DNA from: Clostridioides difficile_A
GTDB lineage: Bacteria; Bacillota; Clostridia; Peptostreptococcales; Peptostreptococcaceae
DNA: 64,000 bases
Reading direction: 5' to 3'
NCBI GenBank assembly: GCA_945909635.1
Contig: OX246690.1
Span: 4,092,001-4,156,000 of the forward strand
The notes under the pieces were generated by a model. It did not search any database and was not told the origin of the DNA. It was given only the letters and a program-made list of their open reading frames with translations. The translations under genes were made by a program, and so were the position numbers. This document shows positions 27,236-36,103 of the stretch, piece after piece (the stretch's first letter is position 1; every line of letters begins with the position of its first letter).

Positions 27236-28348
27236 CTAACATATATTCAAATACTCTCCATTTATTACTACAGCCCTTGGCTTTATGGACGTATTTGTGA
27301 TTACTGAATTATTCAAAGAATCTTGAAGCTCTTTTTCTTCATTCACTATATCAAATATAGTTAAATCAGCATCATATCCTTTTTTTATTAAACCTTTATT
27401 TTTCAAATTTATTGCATTTGCTGCATTTTTAGTAACCTTATTTATTATATCTTCAAGTGAGTAACCCATATATATAAACTTTTCCATTGTTGTAGATAAA
27501 CTATATACTGGACCATTTATTCTATTTTTAATATATACATCTGTACTTATGGTATCTGGAAAAAGTCCTGCATCCTTAGCTTTCATTGCAACATCCATAC
27601 TAAAACTTTCTGTTCCATGACCTACATCAAGGATTATACCTCTTTTCCTAGCTTCTATAATTTCCCCTTTAAGTTTATTACCTTTCAATATTCCATTTGG
27701 TTTTCCGTTATATATATGAGTTAATATATCACCTTTTTCCATATATCCTAATATATCCTCTATAGTTGGAGGAGAGCTGCCAAAGTGAACCATCATAGGT
27801 AGATTAAGTTCTTTTTTAACTCTTTTAGCTAACTTCAAAGGTTCAATGCCATTTGAAATTACAACACTTTTACTCATTCTAGCTTTGATTCCAACAATAA
27901 AATCTTTGTATTTTTTAACTGCATATTTAAGCGCCTCCTCATCTATGCTCATCATATTTGAAAGTTCATCTTGAGATGTTATTCCCTGCTTTGCAATATT
28001 TATCAAAGCATACACATTTGTTTTGTACTTTTTAGTATCCTCATAAAATTTTTCTATATCTAAAGCACCTGTTGTCCCTGTATCTACCACAGTGGTAACT
28101 CCACTTTTTACTCCAACCTCATCAGGATAATCCTTATAAATCTCTAACCTTTCATAGCAGTGTGTATGTATATCTATCCATCCTGCACTAATAAATGTCT
28201 CTCCATACAGTTCTATGATTTGGCTTGCTTGATACTTAGAATCATCTATATTATTTGTTACCTCTATTATTTTACCTTCTAATATAGCTATATCAATTAT
28301 ATGTTTATCTACTGTTTTTCCACCTTTGATTAATATGTCTATCTTCAC
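27236..28348 (-). CDS. Amidohydrolase/deacetylase family metallohydrolase (EF_0837 type)
   Basis: 370 residues, GTG start after AGGGAGAG. TIM-barrel amidohydrolase with the metal motif HTH in SAGWIDIHTHCYER, a probable metal-bridging Lys (FIVGIKARMSK), His in LPMMVHFGSSPP and TDVYIKN near the end. Members sit in cassettes with DgaE and DgaF-type enzymes and are thought to deacetylate an N-acetylated sugar acid. It starts 2 bases after the MupG-type stop codon. Confidence 0.83.
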   Translation of the reverse strand: MKIDILIKGGKTVDKHIIDIAILEGKIIEVTNNIDDSKYQASQIIELYGETFISAGWIDIHTHCYERLEIYKDYPDEVGVKSGVTTVVDTGTTGALDIEKFYEDTKKYKTNVYALINIAKQGITSQDELSNMMSIDEEALKYAVKKYKDFIVGIKARMSKSVVISNGIEPLKLAKRVKKELNLPMMVHFGSSPPTIEDILGYMEKGDILTHIYNGKPNGILKGNKLKGEIIEARKRGIILDVGHGTESFSMDVAMKAKDAGLFPDTISTDVYIKNRINGPVYSLSTTMEKFIYMGYSLEDIINKVTKNAANAINLKNKGLIKKGYDADLTIFDIVNEEKELQDSLNNSVITNTSIKPRAVVINGEYLNIC

Positions 28349-28349
28349 T

Positions 28350-29444
28350 TTACTCTCCCTCTAAAATAATCTTAAATTTGCTCCAAGGTTCAATAAAGTC
28401 TAAAAGCATTATTTCATCTTCCTTTATTCTACCAACCCTATTTTTTCTTTCATCTTCACAGTCTTGAAGTATCAATTGTAATTCTCCTTTATACTTTCCA
28501 AAGTCATCATTACCAATCACTACGTCTCCTCTTTTAAAAACAGTACTGTTATCATGTTTAGGGAAATGTTCTTTAGCATATTTTTTTCTTACCTCTGTAG
28601 ACCTGGCCACCTGGCTAGTTATGTCTCCTCTTCTAAAGTGTTGCTCTTTTATCATTATTCTCTTTTCTAGTTCAGAAATTTGCTCCTCAGCTACTACATT
28701 AAATACAATTTGATATTTATTTACTTCAGACATTCTTTTTAGTTCATCTTCACTTGCATATGCATTTCCTACAATCACATCATCAATCAAACCAGTTGCA
28801 AATAAGTGCTTAGTCACTGTAGATATATCTAAATTTCTATGCATTTCAAGTGTGCACAATCCATCATTTATATCCCAAGGTCCTATTGTTGCGTGTTTTG
28901 AATTAACAAAAGCAGAAGTTCTTATTCCATACTTTTTAAATCTATTTGAACATCTTACAAAGAAATCATATGATAAACCTGTACCCCTTTGAGGGTAAAA
29001 ATTATGACAACCATATATATTATTTACATTTGGCTTGTACGTAATTATATTATCTAAGTATGCTACATCATTACTCATATTTAGCTCTACTTTTAAATCA
29101 TATGGATTAAAAGAAATCATGGCTTCTTTACTTCCATCATATCCATAGTCAAGTCTTATTCCACTAGCATTTAACTCATTGAAGAATGTTAAATCATCGT
29201 AAGATATTTCTAATATATCAAATATATTTGGAGCTATATCAAGGATTACTTCAAATCCCAAGTCTCTTGCATAGGTTATAATCTCTTTAAAATGTTTTTT
29301 AACCTCTTCCTTTGGTCTTGTAATTGAAAGCATACACATAAATATTCTTTTAAATCCATACTTTGAAGCCATTTTTATATATGCTTTATCATCTTTCATA
29401 TTACTATGTTCTGGATATACTGATATCCCTAATCTTCTTTCCAT
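28350..29444 (-). CDS. mupG: MupG-family (DUF871) 6-phospho-glycosidase
   Basis: 364 residues: MERRLGISVYPEHSNMKDDK start, then RLDYGYDGSKEA, NVNNIYGCHNFYPQRGTGLS and the C-terminal RGDVVIGNDDFGKYKGELQ barrel domain. This is the two-domain layout of MupG, the 6-phospho-N-acetylmuramidase that cleaves PTS-imported MurNAc-6P-GlcNAc in Staphylococcus. Here the next genes handle an N-acetyl amino-sugar acid, so the disaccharide may differ. AGGAGGAG before ATG. Confidence 0.85.
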   Translation of the reverse strand: MERRLGISVYPEHSNMKDDKAYIKMASKYGFKRIFMCMLSITRPKEEVKKHFKEIITYARDLGFEVILDIAPNIFDILEISYDDLTFFNELNASGIRLDYGYDGSKEAMISFNPYDLKVELNMSNDVAYLDNIITYKPNVNNIYGCHNFYPQRGTGLSYDFFVRCSNRFKKYGIRTSAFVNSKHATIGPWDINDGLCTLEMHRNLDISTVTKHLFATGLIDDVIVGNAYASEDELKRMSEVNKYQIVFNVVAEEQISELEKRIMIKEQHFRRGDITSQVARSTEVRKKYAKEHFPKHDNSTVFKRGDVVIGNDDFGKYKGELQLILQDCEDERKNRVGRIKEDEIMLLDFIEPWSKFKIILEGE

Positions 29445-29484
29445 CTTTCTCCTCCTAAAGTTACATTTTTAAAGTATATAAAAT

Positions 29485-29518
29485 AAAGGTGAAGGTAATT
29501 CCTCCTACCTTCACCTTT
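29485..29518 (-). terminator. Stem-loop between EIIC and mupG (attenuator-like)
   Basis: Perfect 13-base arms AAAGGTGAAGGTA (29485-29497) and TACCTTCACCTTT (29506-29518), followed on minus by ATTTTATATAC. It lies within the presumed operon, so may reduce read-through or protect the upstream mRNA end. Confidence 0.65.
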
Positions 29519-29571
29519 AATAATTTATAAGTTTTTTATACTTACAATACAAAACTTCTATCTATGTATTT

Positions 29572-30873
29572 TTATAAACTTTCACTCATTTCTTCTTGTT
29601 CCCTTTGTAATTGTTGTTTTTCAAAAACCTTGAAGAATGGATAATAAACAACAAATGATATCACAAAGTTAATTAATACTAAAATACCTGCCATTATACT
29701 CCAGTTAGTACTCATTACTGCTGCTATTGGTGCTGGCATTGCAAAGGGTAGTCTTGCTACCATCATAGGTATAATCCCTGTAATAGTAAGAACATACGAC
29801 AAAGCTGTCATTATCATAGGTCCAATTATAAATGGTATCCCTAGTATTGGATTCATAACTATTGGTGCTCCAAATATTATAGGCTCATTTATGTTAAATA
29901 ACCCTGGTAAAAATCCTAATCTACCTAAACTTTTTAGATATTTTGACTTAGAAAACATAAACATTATAACTAATGCAAGAGTAGCTCCTGCTCCTCCTAT
30001 CCATACATACCATTGTAAAAATTGTTCTGTAAATATATTTGGCATTGCATGAGCTGATACTCCTTCTGTGAATGCAGTTATATTTTCTGCTATGGACATA
30101 TCCCATATAGGTCTTATTACTGGACCCATTATAGCTGGACCATGTATTCCAAGTACCCAGAATACTGTTATTAGGAATACTGTTAGCAGTCCCCCACCCA
30201 AACTGTTTCCTGATAAGAATCCTTTTAAAGGTGATAACATAGAACTTAACGCTGTACTTATATCAAATCCCAATATATGTCTTATTACCCAGAATAACAT
30301 TAACACCACTGCTGTTGGTAATAATGCAGTAAATGAATTTGAAACCTCTGGTGGAACCCCTGCTGGCATCTTAATTGTAATATTCCTTTCCTTCATAAAA
30401 CGATATATCTCAACTGTAATTAATGATGTTACGATTGCTCCAAATAATGATGGTGAATTAAGTTTTGCCATATCCATCCATCTTCCAGCTTCTATAACTC
30501 CATTTATCGGTTCAATCACTTGAGTTGGAACTATTGTAGAAACCAAAAATGCCATAACTGCAAGCATACCAACACCTGTTGTATCTAGGTTGTAGCTTTT
30601 GGCAAGTGATGATGCTATTCCAAAAGTAGCATATAGAGATAAAAATCCTACAGTATATCTAAATGGTATATCTAATGTTGCCTTGAATGGAGCTATAAAA
30701 TCCATATAAGCATCAATAGGTATGTTTAGTAATATTGTAAAAAATGAACCAACTATTGTTAGTGGTAAGGTTGCTATTATACCTGACCTTACAGCTCTCA
30801 TATGCCTTTGATTACTTATTTTCGCTGCTACAGGCATAACCTTGCATTCTAAAAAACTTGCGAATTTTTCCAT
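29572..30873 (-). CDS. PTS EIIC component, lactose/cellobiose family
   Basis: 433 residues with ~10 membrane segments. CelB-type features: ILLNIPIDAYMDF, the GIHGPAIM loop with the sugar-binding His, and LFNINEPIIFGAPIV with the conserved Glu. It translocates a disaccharide phosphorylated by the EIIA and EIIB encoded further upstream. It is separated from gntR by a terminator and a double operator and so has its own promoter. Confidence 0.9.
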   Translation of the reverse strand: MEKFASFLECKVMPVAAKISNQRHMRAVRSGIIATLPLTIVGSFFTILLNIPIDAYMDFIAPFKATLDIPFRYTVGFLSLYATFGIASSLAKSYNLDTTGVGMLAVMAFLVSTIVPTQVIEPINGVIEAGRWMDMAKLNSPSLFGAIVTSLITVEIYRFMKERNITIKMPAGVPPEVSNSFTALLPTAVVLMLFWVIRHILGFDISTALSSMLSPLKGFLSGNSLGGGLLTVFLITVFWVLGIHGPAIMGPVIRPIWDMSIAENITAFTEGVSAHAMPNIFTEQFLQWYVWIGGAGATLALVIMFMFSKSKYLKSLGRLGFLPGLFNINEPIIFGAPIVMNPILGIPFIIGPMIMTALSYVLTITGIIPMMVARLPFAMPAPIAAVMSTNWSIMAGILVLINFVISFVVYYPFFKVFEKQQLQREQEEMSESL

Positions 30874-30977
30874 AATTCCCCCCTGTATTAGTGATATTCT
30901 CTTTTATTTATAATGCAATAACTATTTCATGATAAAAATTAATTTTTATGTAATTAGTAATATCACTTATTTACTCA

Positions 30978-31033
30978 AAAATATTATAACATTATAATGT
31001 TTAGTTGTAAACATTATAATGTTATAATATTTT
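30978..31033. promoter_or_regulatory. Double GntR operator upstream of PTS EIIC gene
   Basis: Two perfect 26-base inverted arms (30978-31003 and 31008-31033) separated by GTTG. Each arm contains AACATTATAATGTT overlapping the sequence TTATAATATT on the outer side, the same elements seen at 32655-32678; a related palindrome lies before gntR. Likely binding sites for the GntR regulator of this regulon. Confidence 0.7.
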
Positions 31034-31044
31034 GTAAAAGAAAT

Positions 31045-31088
31045 AAAAATCCTGAGCTTATTATCACTTTAATAAGCTCAGGATTTTT
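31045..31088 (-). terminator. Terminator of the gntR gene
   Basis: Perfect 19-base arms (31045-31063, 31070-31088) around TCACTT, ending in a T-run on the minus strand; begins one base after the gntR stop. Confidence 0.88.
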
Positions 31089-31089
31089 A

Positions 31090-31791
31090 TTATATTTCAT
31101 ATTTAATTACATAATTTTGTACTTCTGTATTATATCTTGCAAATGATAATTCAACTATACTATCATTTTCATTATATGTTTTTCTCTTTCTTCCTAATAA
31201 TTTGTCTTTTTCAAGATTTAGAGCCTTTGATATTTCTACTTCTGATTCTTCTATAAAAAATTCATCTTCAAATCTAGTTATGTTTATATTTCGTCTATAT
31301 AAGTACATATATAAAGAACTGTGATTATTAAAGCTTTCAATAGTTAGATTTTCGTCAAAAGGTATATAATGAGTAAAATATATGTATGGTTTACTATTCA
31401 AATAATACATTCTAGTAATCTTGCTACAGTTTTCTCCAAATATACAAAATTCTTGTGAGTTTGCATCATTTGTAATTTTTTCAATTGAAATAATCTCTTT
31501 AGATAACTTATGACCTTTAGATAAAAGTATACTTGAAAAAGAATCTGCCTTAGATAACTTATTAAAAAGACTATTACTTATTACTTTTGTACCTTTTCCA
31601 CTTTTTTTCTCTACATATCCTTCTGATTCTAATATCTCAATAGCTTTTCTAATAGTAATTTTACTAACTCCAAACTCTTGCTCTAACTCTTTTTCTGTTG
31701 GAATATTTTCATCAATTTTATATTCATTATTTAATATTTTTTGCTTTAATATCTCTACAACTTGTATATATAATGGTTGATTTCTTAACAT
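31090..31791 (-). CDS. GntR-family regulator with UTRA ligand domain
   Basis: 233 residues. Residues 1-70 form a winged HTH (YKIDENIPTEKELEQEFGVS, then KITIRKAIEILESEGYVEKK), then a UTRA effector domain (~85-230) that usually binds a phosphorylated sugar. Preceded by a perfect 34-base palindrome and flanked by terminators on both sides, so it is its own transcription unit within the PTS regulon. Probable repressor that binds the palindromes at 31804, 30978 and 32655. Confidence 0.92.
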   Translation of the reverse strand: MLRNQPLYIQVVEILKQKILNNEYKIDENIPTEKELEQEFGVSKITIRKAIEILESEGYVEKKSGKGTKVISNSLFNKLSKADSFSSILLSKGHKLSKEIISIEKITNDANSQEFCIFGENCSKITRMYYLNSKPYIYFTHYIPFDENLTIESFNNHSSLYMYLYRRNINITRFEDEFFIEESEVEISKALNLEKDKLLGRKRKTYNENDSIVELSFARYNTEVQNYVIKYEI

Positions 31792-31803
31792 GATTCACCT
31801 CTT

Positions 31804-31837
31804 AGATTATATGTTATAATATTATAACATATAATCT
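31804..31837. promoter_or_regulatory. Perfect 34-bp palindrome, GntR autoregulatory operator
   Basis: 17-base arm AGATTATATGTTATAAT at 31804-31820 and its exact complement at 31821-31837, twelve bases before the gntR start. The core GTTATAATATTATAAC shares the TTATAATATT element with the other two regulon sites. Confidence 0.75.
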
Positions 31838-31881
31838 TATACTTTAATAGTAGTATAATTAACTTTAAACTTAATATAAAA

Positions 31882-31922
31882 AGAGTCCTCAAAATAAACT
31901 TAATGTATATTTTAAGGACTCT
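31882..31922 (-). terminator. Terminator of the EIIB-EIIA unit
   Basis: AGAGTCCT (31882-31889) and AGGACTCT (31915-31922); minus strand continues TTTTTATATT. Directly after the EIIA stop. Confidence 0.7.
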
Positions 31923-31943
31923 CTTAATTTGTTCTTTTAATTC

Positions 31944-32261
31944 TTATTTATCTTGTAGCTTCAAATGTAAATCAACGATTTCCTCAGCTAACTGTTGAAA
32001 ATTCATAGCATTCATTAAGTGGTCTTGTGCATGTACGAGTATGACACTCATTTCTGTCTTGTTTCCACTAGCTTCATTTTGTATTAATTCTGTTTGATAT
32101 CTATGTGCCTTATTTATAACTTCCTTAGACTCTTTTAACAATTCTTTTGCTTTTTCTATATTTCCATTTTTAGCTTCTTGTATTGCCTCAAAAGCTAATC
32201 CTTTACCTTCACCTGCATAACCTATTATACCAAAAGAAATCTCTATAATTTTTTCGTCCAT
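31944..32261 (-). CDS. PTS EIIA component, lactose/cellobiose family
   Basis: 105 residues, all-helical Lac-type EIIA with the phospho-His in SVILVHAQDHLMNAMN (near residue 75) and the N-terminal ISFGIIGYAGEGKGLAFEAI. It takes phosphate from HPr to the EIIB encoded 47 bases upstream. AAGG close to the ATG. Confidence 0.92.
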   Translation of the reverse strand: MDEKIIEISFGIIGYAGEGKGLAFEAIQEAKNGNIEKAKELLKESKEVINKAHRYQTELIQNEASGNKTEMSVILVHAQDHLMNAMNFQQLAEEIVDLHLKLQDK

Positions 32262-32308
32262 CCTTTGATTCTCCCAATTTATATATTAAAAGTAAATTAT
32301 ATTTTCTA

Positions 32309-32620
32309 TTACTTCGCATTGTTAAGTTCTATTGCTCTATTTAGAACAGCTTTTCCATCAACTGTCCCATAGTGCATCATATTTATAACCTCTACTGGTA
32401 CATTATATGGCTTAGCTATTTCCTGAGCCTTAGGCAATATGTATCTAACTTGTGGACCTAATAATAAAACATCACATTTTTCTATTTCATTTTGTATAGT
32501 TGATTCTGGTATTGCCCAAATTTGTGACTCTATACCGTTTTCTTTAGCTGCACTTTCCATTTTATTAACTAATAAACTTGTAGACATTCCCGCTGAACAA
32601 GCCAACATTATTTTTATCAT
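32309..32620 (-). CDS. PTS EIIB component, lactose/cellobiose family
   Basis: 103 residues beginning MIKIMLACSAGMSTSLLVNK; Cys8 in the CSAGMSTS loop is the phosphorylation site. First gene of the regulon, downstream of an operator at 32655-32678. TAGGAGGGG is a strong ribosome binding site. Confidence 0.93.
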   Translation of the reverse strand: MIKIMLACSAGMSTSLLVNKMESAAKENGIESQIWAIPESTIQNEIEKCDVLLLGPQVRYILPKAQEIAKPYNVPVEVINMMHYGTVDGKAVLNRAIELNNAK

Positions 32621-32654
32621 ATATTCCCCTCCTATTTTTGGTTAAAAACGTTTC

Positions 32655-32678
32655 AAACATTATAATGTTATAATATTT
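32655..32678. promoter_or_regulatory. GntR operator upstream of PTS EIIB gene
   Basis: Contains the 14-base palindrome AACATTATAATGTT followed by ATAATATTT, the same order of elements as each arm at 30978-31033. Confidence 0.68.
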
Positions 32679-32756
32679 ATTTAATTCTACCTTAAATGCT
32701 ATATGCTTTCAACACTTTTTTATTATTTTAATGTTATTAGTTGCCAAACAGATAAA

Positions 32757-32784
32757 AACTGTATCATTTGTTTGTGATACAGTT
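32757..32784 (-). terminator. Terminator of the AraC-family gene
   Basis: AACTGTATCA (32757-32766) and TGATACAGTT (32775-32784), followed on minus by TTTTTATC. Confidence 0.7.
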
Positions 32785-32925
32785 CTCCATACCTTACTCC
32801 ACTGAGTGTGTTTTTATTACTTAACTATAAGTGGTTAATCATTGAATTTCATTTGCTCAAACCCTTAATATAAAATACTCAATACCCCAGTATATCTAAT
32901 TATAACTATTAATAAGACTATTTTA

Positions 32926-33819
32926 TTACAAATTTATTTTTTGTCTTCTATAAATAGATGGTGATACTCCTGTTTTCATTTTAAATTTTTCAATAAAATA
33001 ACTAGTACTACCAAATCCACACTGATAAGCTATATCTGAAATAGAATCATTAGTTGAAATTAATAAATTTGAGCTAGCTACCAAGCGGTAATTAATAATA
33101 TATTCAAAAATAGTGCAATTCATATATTTTTTAAATTCACGACAACAAGTACTTTTAGATAAATTAACTTCTTTTGCTAAATCATTAAGTTCGATTTTCT
33201 CCATATAATGGTCACATATATAGCCAATTATATTTTTTATATGTAAACTATTGTTTCTAGCATTATCATTAGGGAATGATACAAAATAAGATTTTATTAA
33301 AATATTCCATACTTCTATTAATAATATAAATATATGTAATTCAAATCCCATTTCCATTTTATTATACTCTTCATAAATTTTAAAAATATTGTTTAGTATA
33401 ACCGATTTCCAGTCAATATCATTTTTCAAAATACAATAATTAATTCTAGAATTATCTATATAAGGTTGTATATATTTTATATTTATGAGACTTCCTGCAA
33501 AGCTAGATATAAAGTCTGAATTAAAAACTACACTTATATAAGAGCAATCACTTCCTTTATAATTTTTTGCCTGATGTAATTGCCTTGCATTTATGAATAT
33601 CCCTTCTCCTTCAGATAAAATTATTGAATCTCCATCAACATTAAAATTAATATTACCTTTTGTTACAATACAAAATTGTAACTCTTCATGCCAGTGCCAA
33701 TCAATATACCCCAAAATATTTTCACTTATTTTAGTCTTATAGACTGTAATTGGAAATTCAAATGAACCTTGTTGTGTTACTTCTTTTTTATTTTTATTAG
33801 TAACAATATTATCCTTCAT
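32926..33819 (-). CDS. AraC-family regulator with N-terminal cupin
   Basis: 297 residues. N-terminal cupin sensor (~20-110; IDWHWHEELQFCIVTKGNI with metal-type His residues) and a C-terminal double HTH (~195-295; LNDLAKEVNLSKSTCCREF and ISDIAYQCGFGSTSYFIEKF). Divergent from the diaminopropionate ammonia-lyase gene with a ~160-base spacer, so it likely controls it. CAAAAGGAG supports the ATG. Confidence 0.9.
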   Translation of the reverse strand: MKDNIVTNKNKKEVTQQGSFEFPITVYKTKISENILGYIDWHWHEELQFCIVTKGNINFNVDGDSIILSEGEGIFINARQLHQAKNYKGSDCSYISVVFNSDFISSFAGSLINIKYIQPYIDNSRINYCILKNDIDWKSVILNNIFKIYEEYNKMEMGFELHIFILLIEVWNILIKSYFVSFPNDNARNNSLHIKNIIGYICDHYMEKIELNDLAKEVNLSKSTCCREFKKYMNCTIFEYIINYRLVASSNLLISTNDSISDIAYQCGFGSTSYFIEKFKMKTGVSPSIYRRQKINL

Positions 33820-33978
33820 AAATCTAGTCTCCTTTTGCTAATTTCGATTTTTTTTAATCATACACAACTTGATAATATAACGATATTTTTTGCCTATATT
33901 ATTATATATTTTTTGCTAATTAGTCAATATAATTATAATTAAGAAATAAATAATAAATAATTTTAGGAGATAAAAACT

Positions 33979-35205
33979 ATGAGAAATATAAAAGATATCA
34001 AATATATACAAAATGAAAATGCAAGAAATTTACACAAATCTAAAGTAAGTGTAGACTTTATTAACAAAGAACAAATAGAAAAAATTAGAAACTTCCATAA
34101 AAGCTTTTCAGAGTATAAAGTAACTCCTCTTCACAGTTTAAGTGAATTAGCTAATGAGTTAGGTATTAGTAATATCTGGCTAAAAGATGAGTCATATAGA
34201 TTTGGACTTAATGCATTTAAAAGTCTTGGTGGTTCATATGCGGTTGGAAAATATATAGCAAAAAAATTAAATATGGATATTTCTAAACTTTCTTTTGAAA
34301 TGCTAAATAGTAAAAATATAAAAGAAAAGCTCGGAGACTTAACTTTTGTAACAGCCACTGATGGAAATCATGGAAGAGGGATTGCTTGGTTTGCAAATCA
34401 AATTGGACAGAAATCAGTAGTATTTATGCCAAAAGGGTCTTCTGAGATAAGATTAAATAATATTAGAAAAGAAGGTGCAGAAGCATCTATAACAGATTTA
34501 AATTATGATGATGCAGTGAGATTAGCTACTAAATATGCTGATGAAAATAATGGTGTTATAATACAAGATACTGCTTGGGATGGTTATGAAGAAATTCCAA
34601 CTTGGATTATGCAAGGATATGTTACTCTTATCGATGAAGCTATAGAGCAAATAAATTCTTTATATAATGGAATGCCTACTCATGTATTCCTTCAGGCGGG
34701 GGTTGGCTCTTTTGCTGGAACTGTACAAGGATATCTAGAATATGTATTTGGCAATAATAGACCAATAACTACTATAGTTGAACCAAATAAAGCAGCATGT
34801 ATATTTAAATCAGCAGAAATAAATGACCAAAAACCACATGCTGTTACAGGTTTTATGGAAACTATAATGGCAGGGCTTAATTGTGGTGAACCTAACACTA
34901 TAGGTTGGAATATTTTAAGAGATTATTCTGATATGTATATTTCTTGCCCTGATTATGTAGCTGCAAGAGCAATGAGAATACTTGCTAACCCACTAAAGGG
35001 AGACCCTAAGGTTGTATCTGGAGAATCTGGTGCGGTAGGTTTAGGGATTTTAAGTTTGATTTTAGAGGAAGATGGATTAAAAGAAATAGCTGATAAGCTA
35101 AACATAAATAAAGATTCAAAAATACTTGTTATAAGTACAGAGGGTGATACTGATCCTGAAAATTATAAAAGAATAGTGTGGGATGGCGCTTATACGTCAA
35201 TTTAA
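33979..35205 (+). CDS. dpaL: Diaminopropionate ammonia-lyase
   Basis: 408 residues, PLP fold-type II. The PLP lysine is in RFGLNAFKSLGGSYAVGK, then the substrate/phosphate loops TATDGNHGRGIAWFA and LQAGVGSFAGTVQGYLEY, and SGESGAVGLGIL near the end. All are diagnostic of YgeX/DpaL, which converts 2,3-diaminopropionate to pyruvate and two ammonia. Provides nitrogen and pyruvate from D- or L-DAP. AGGAG before ATG; followed by a strong terminator. Confidence 0.93.
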   Translation: MRNIKDIKYIQNENARNLHKSKVSVDFINKEQIEKIRNFHKSFSEYKVTPLHSLSELANELGISNIWLKDESYRFGLNAFKSLGGSYAVGKYIAKKLNMDISKLSFEMLNSKNIKEKLGDLTFVTATDGNHGRGIAWFANQIGQKSVVFMPKGSSEIRLNNIRKEGAEASITDLNYDDAVRLATKYADENNGVIIQDTAWDGYEEIPTWIMQGYVTLIDEAIEQINSLYNGMPTHVFLQAGVGSFAGTVQGYLEYVFGNNRPITTIVEPNKAACIFKSAEINDQKPHAVTGFMETIMAGLNCGEPNTIGWNILRDYSDMYISCPDYVAARAMRILANPLKGDPKVVSGESGAVGLGILSLILEEDGLKEIADKLNINKDSKILVISTEGDTDPENYKRIVWDGAYTSI

Positions 35206-35208
35206 TAA

Positions 35209-35249
35209 AGTAAGGTAGATTAGGTATTCATTACCTTATCTACCTTACT
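35209..35249 (+). terminator. Terminator of dpaL
   Basis: 18-base arms (35209-35226 and 35232-35249, one mismatch), followed by CTATTTATT, 4 bases after the stop. On the minus strand it could also serve rlmH before insertion of the element. Confidence 0.75.
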
Positions 35250-35271
35250 CTATTTATTCTGTTATATCACT

Positions 35272-35291
35272 TACTTGTGATACGGTTCACC
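35272..35291. repeat. Left att repeat of the element
   Basis: TACTTGTGATACGGTTCACC. Read on minus it encodes GEPYHK followed by TAA, a second copy of the RlmH C-terminus. Confidence 0.82.
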
Positions 35292-35512
35292 GTCAACAAT
35301 CGACTCACAAAATTTATATAGAAGTATAGGAGCAACTAAAACTCCTATTCTTCATTTTCTATAATATTATCATTCGTTATTTCCAAACTATTTGTACTTA
35401 AGTTATATTTTTCAACAAAATAACTTTCAATCAAATTCCTCTATACCTTATTAAAGATTTTTAGCTATAATAGTGCAAATAATACTTGCATTATTATAGC
35501 TAAGCCAATTTT

Positions 35513-35989
35513 CTAAACCTTGTAATTTTTCAACACTTCTAATGCTTCAGTTATAAATTTTTTAAATTTATAATGAATGCTCTGCAAATCCAATAAACTT
35601 ATACTTATTTCTTTATATTTATCATATTTTGTTTCACTTTGGTACATAATATCACCATCTATAATTTTAACTTCACCCATGCAACAATGTATTTCCTTAG
35701 ACCTTATATTATGTATAATTGGATACCATATTACAGCATCACTAAATAACCTAATTATATCTGTATTTGTATATATTGCTTTATTCTTTTTCTTTATATA
35801 TCCATTAAGAACATCATTAAATCCTGTTGGGGTACTCTGCCTTCTATATCTATCTGATTTCTCTTGATAATGTCTTAAAACATAAGAATAATAATCTAAG
35901 CAAGAATAAATCTCCTCACAAAAAATAAATATTTCCCTTTCTAAAATAAATTTAAATTTTTCATCTAATAAATGAGGCTCTTTCTTCAA
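35513..35989 (-). CDS. Unrecognised element protein with HEPN-like motif
   Basis: 158 residues, mostly helical, no signal peptide. No family recognised. Around residues 90-105 the sequence IIHNIRSKEIHCCMGE has an R-x4-H motif (Arg96, His101) preceded by a hydrophobic helix, the form seen in HEPN nucleases and related helical toxins. The start is weak: TTG at 35989 without a good ribosome binding site, and a stop lies 13 codons upstream with no ATG between; the 5' end may be eroded. It follows the 553-residue gene by 114 bases and may be co-transcribed. Confidence 0.5.
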   Translation of the reverse strand: MKKEPHLLDEKFKFILEREIFIFCEEIYSCLDYYSYVLRHYQEKSDRYRRQSTPTGFNDVLNGYIKKKNKAIYTNTDIIRLFSDAVIWYPIIHNIRSKEIHCCMGEVKIIDGDIMYQSETKYDKYKEISISLLDLQSIHYKFKKFITEALEVLKNYKV

Positions 35990-36103
35990 GATAGCACAAT
36001 ACTGATTGATTCTTATGTTTTTTGCTCAATAATATTGCACTTATTACTAATTCCTTCATTAGTTTGAATAGCAGCATAAGACATATTTTCAAAAAAATTT
36101 TTC

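Larger units (their letters stand above)
32621..32925. other. Intergenic region with operator and terminator
   Basis: About 305 bases: the GntR-type operator and promoter area of the EIIB-EIIA unit at the left, and the terminator of the AraC gene at 32757-32784. No coding frame. Confidence 0.55.
35206..35512. other. Intergenic junction: dpaL terminator, element attachment site, stem-loop
   Basis: 307 bases holding the dpaL terminator, the left att repeat at 35272-35291 and an 18-base inverted repeat at 35461-35503 (one mismatch) just after the stop of the first element gene. No ORF. Confidence 0.7.
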
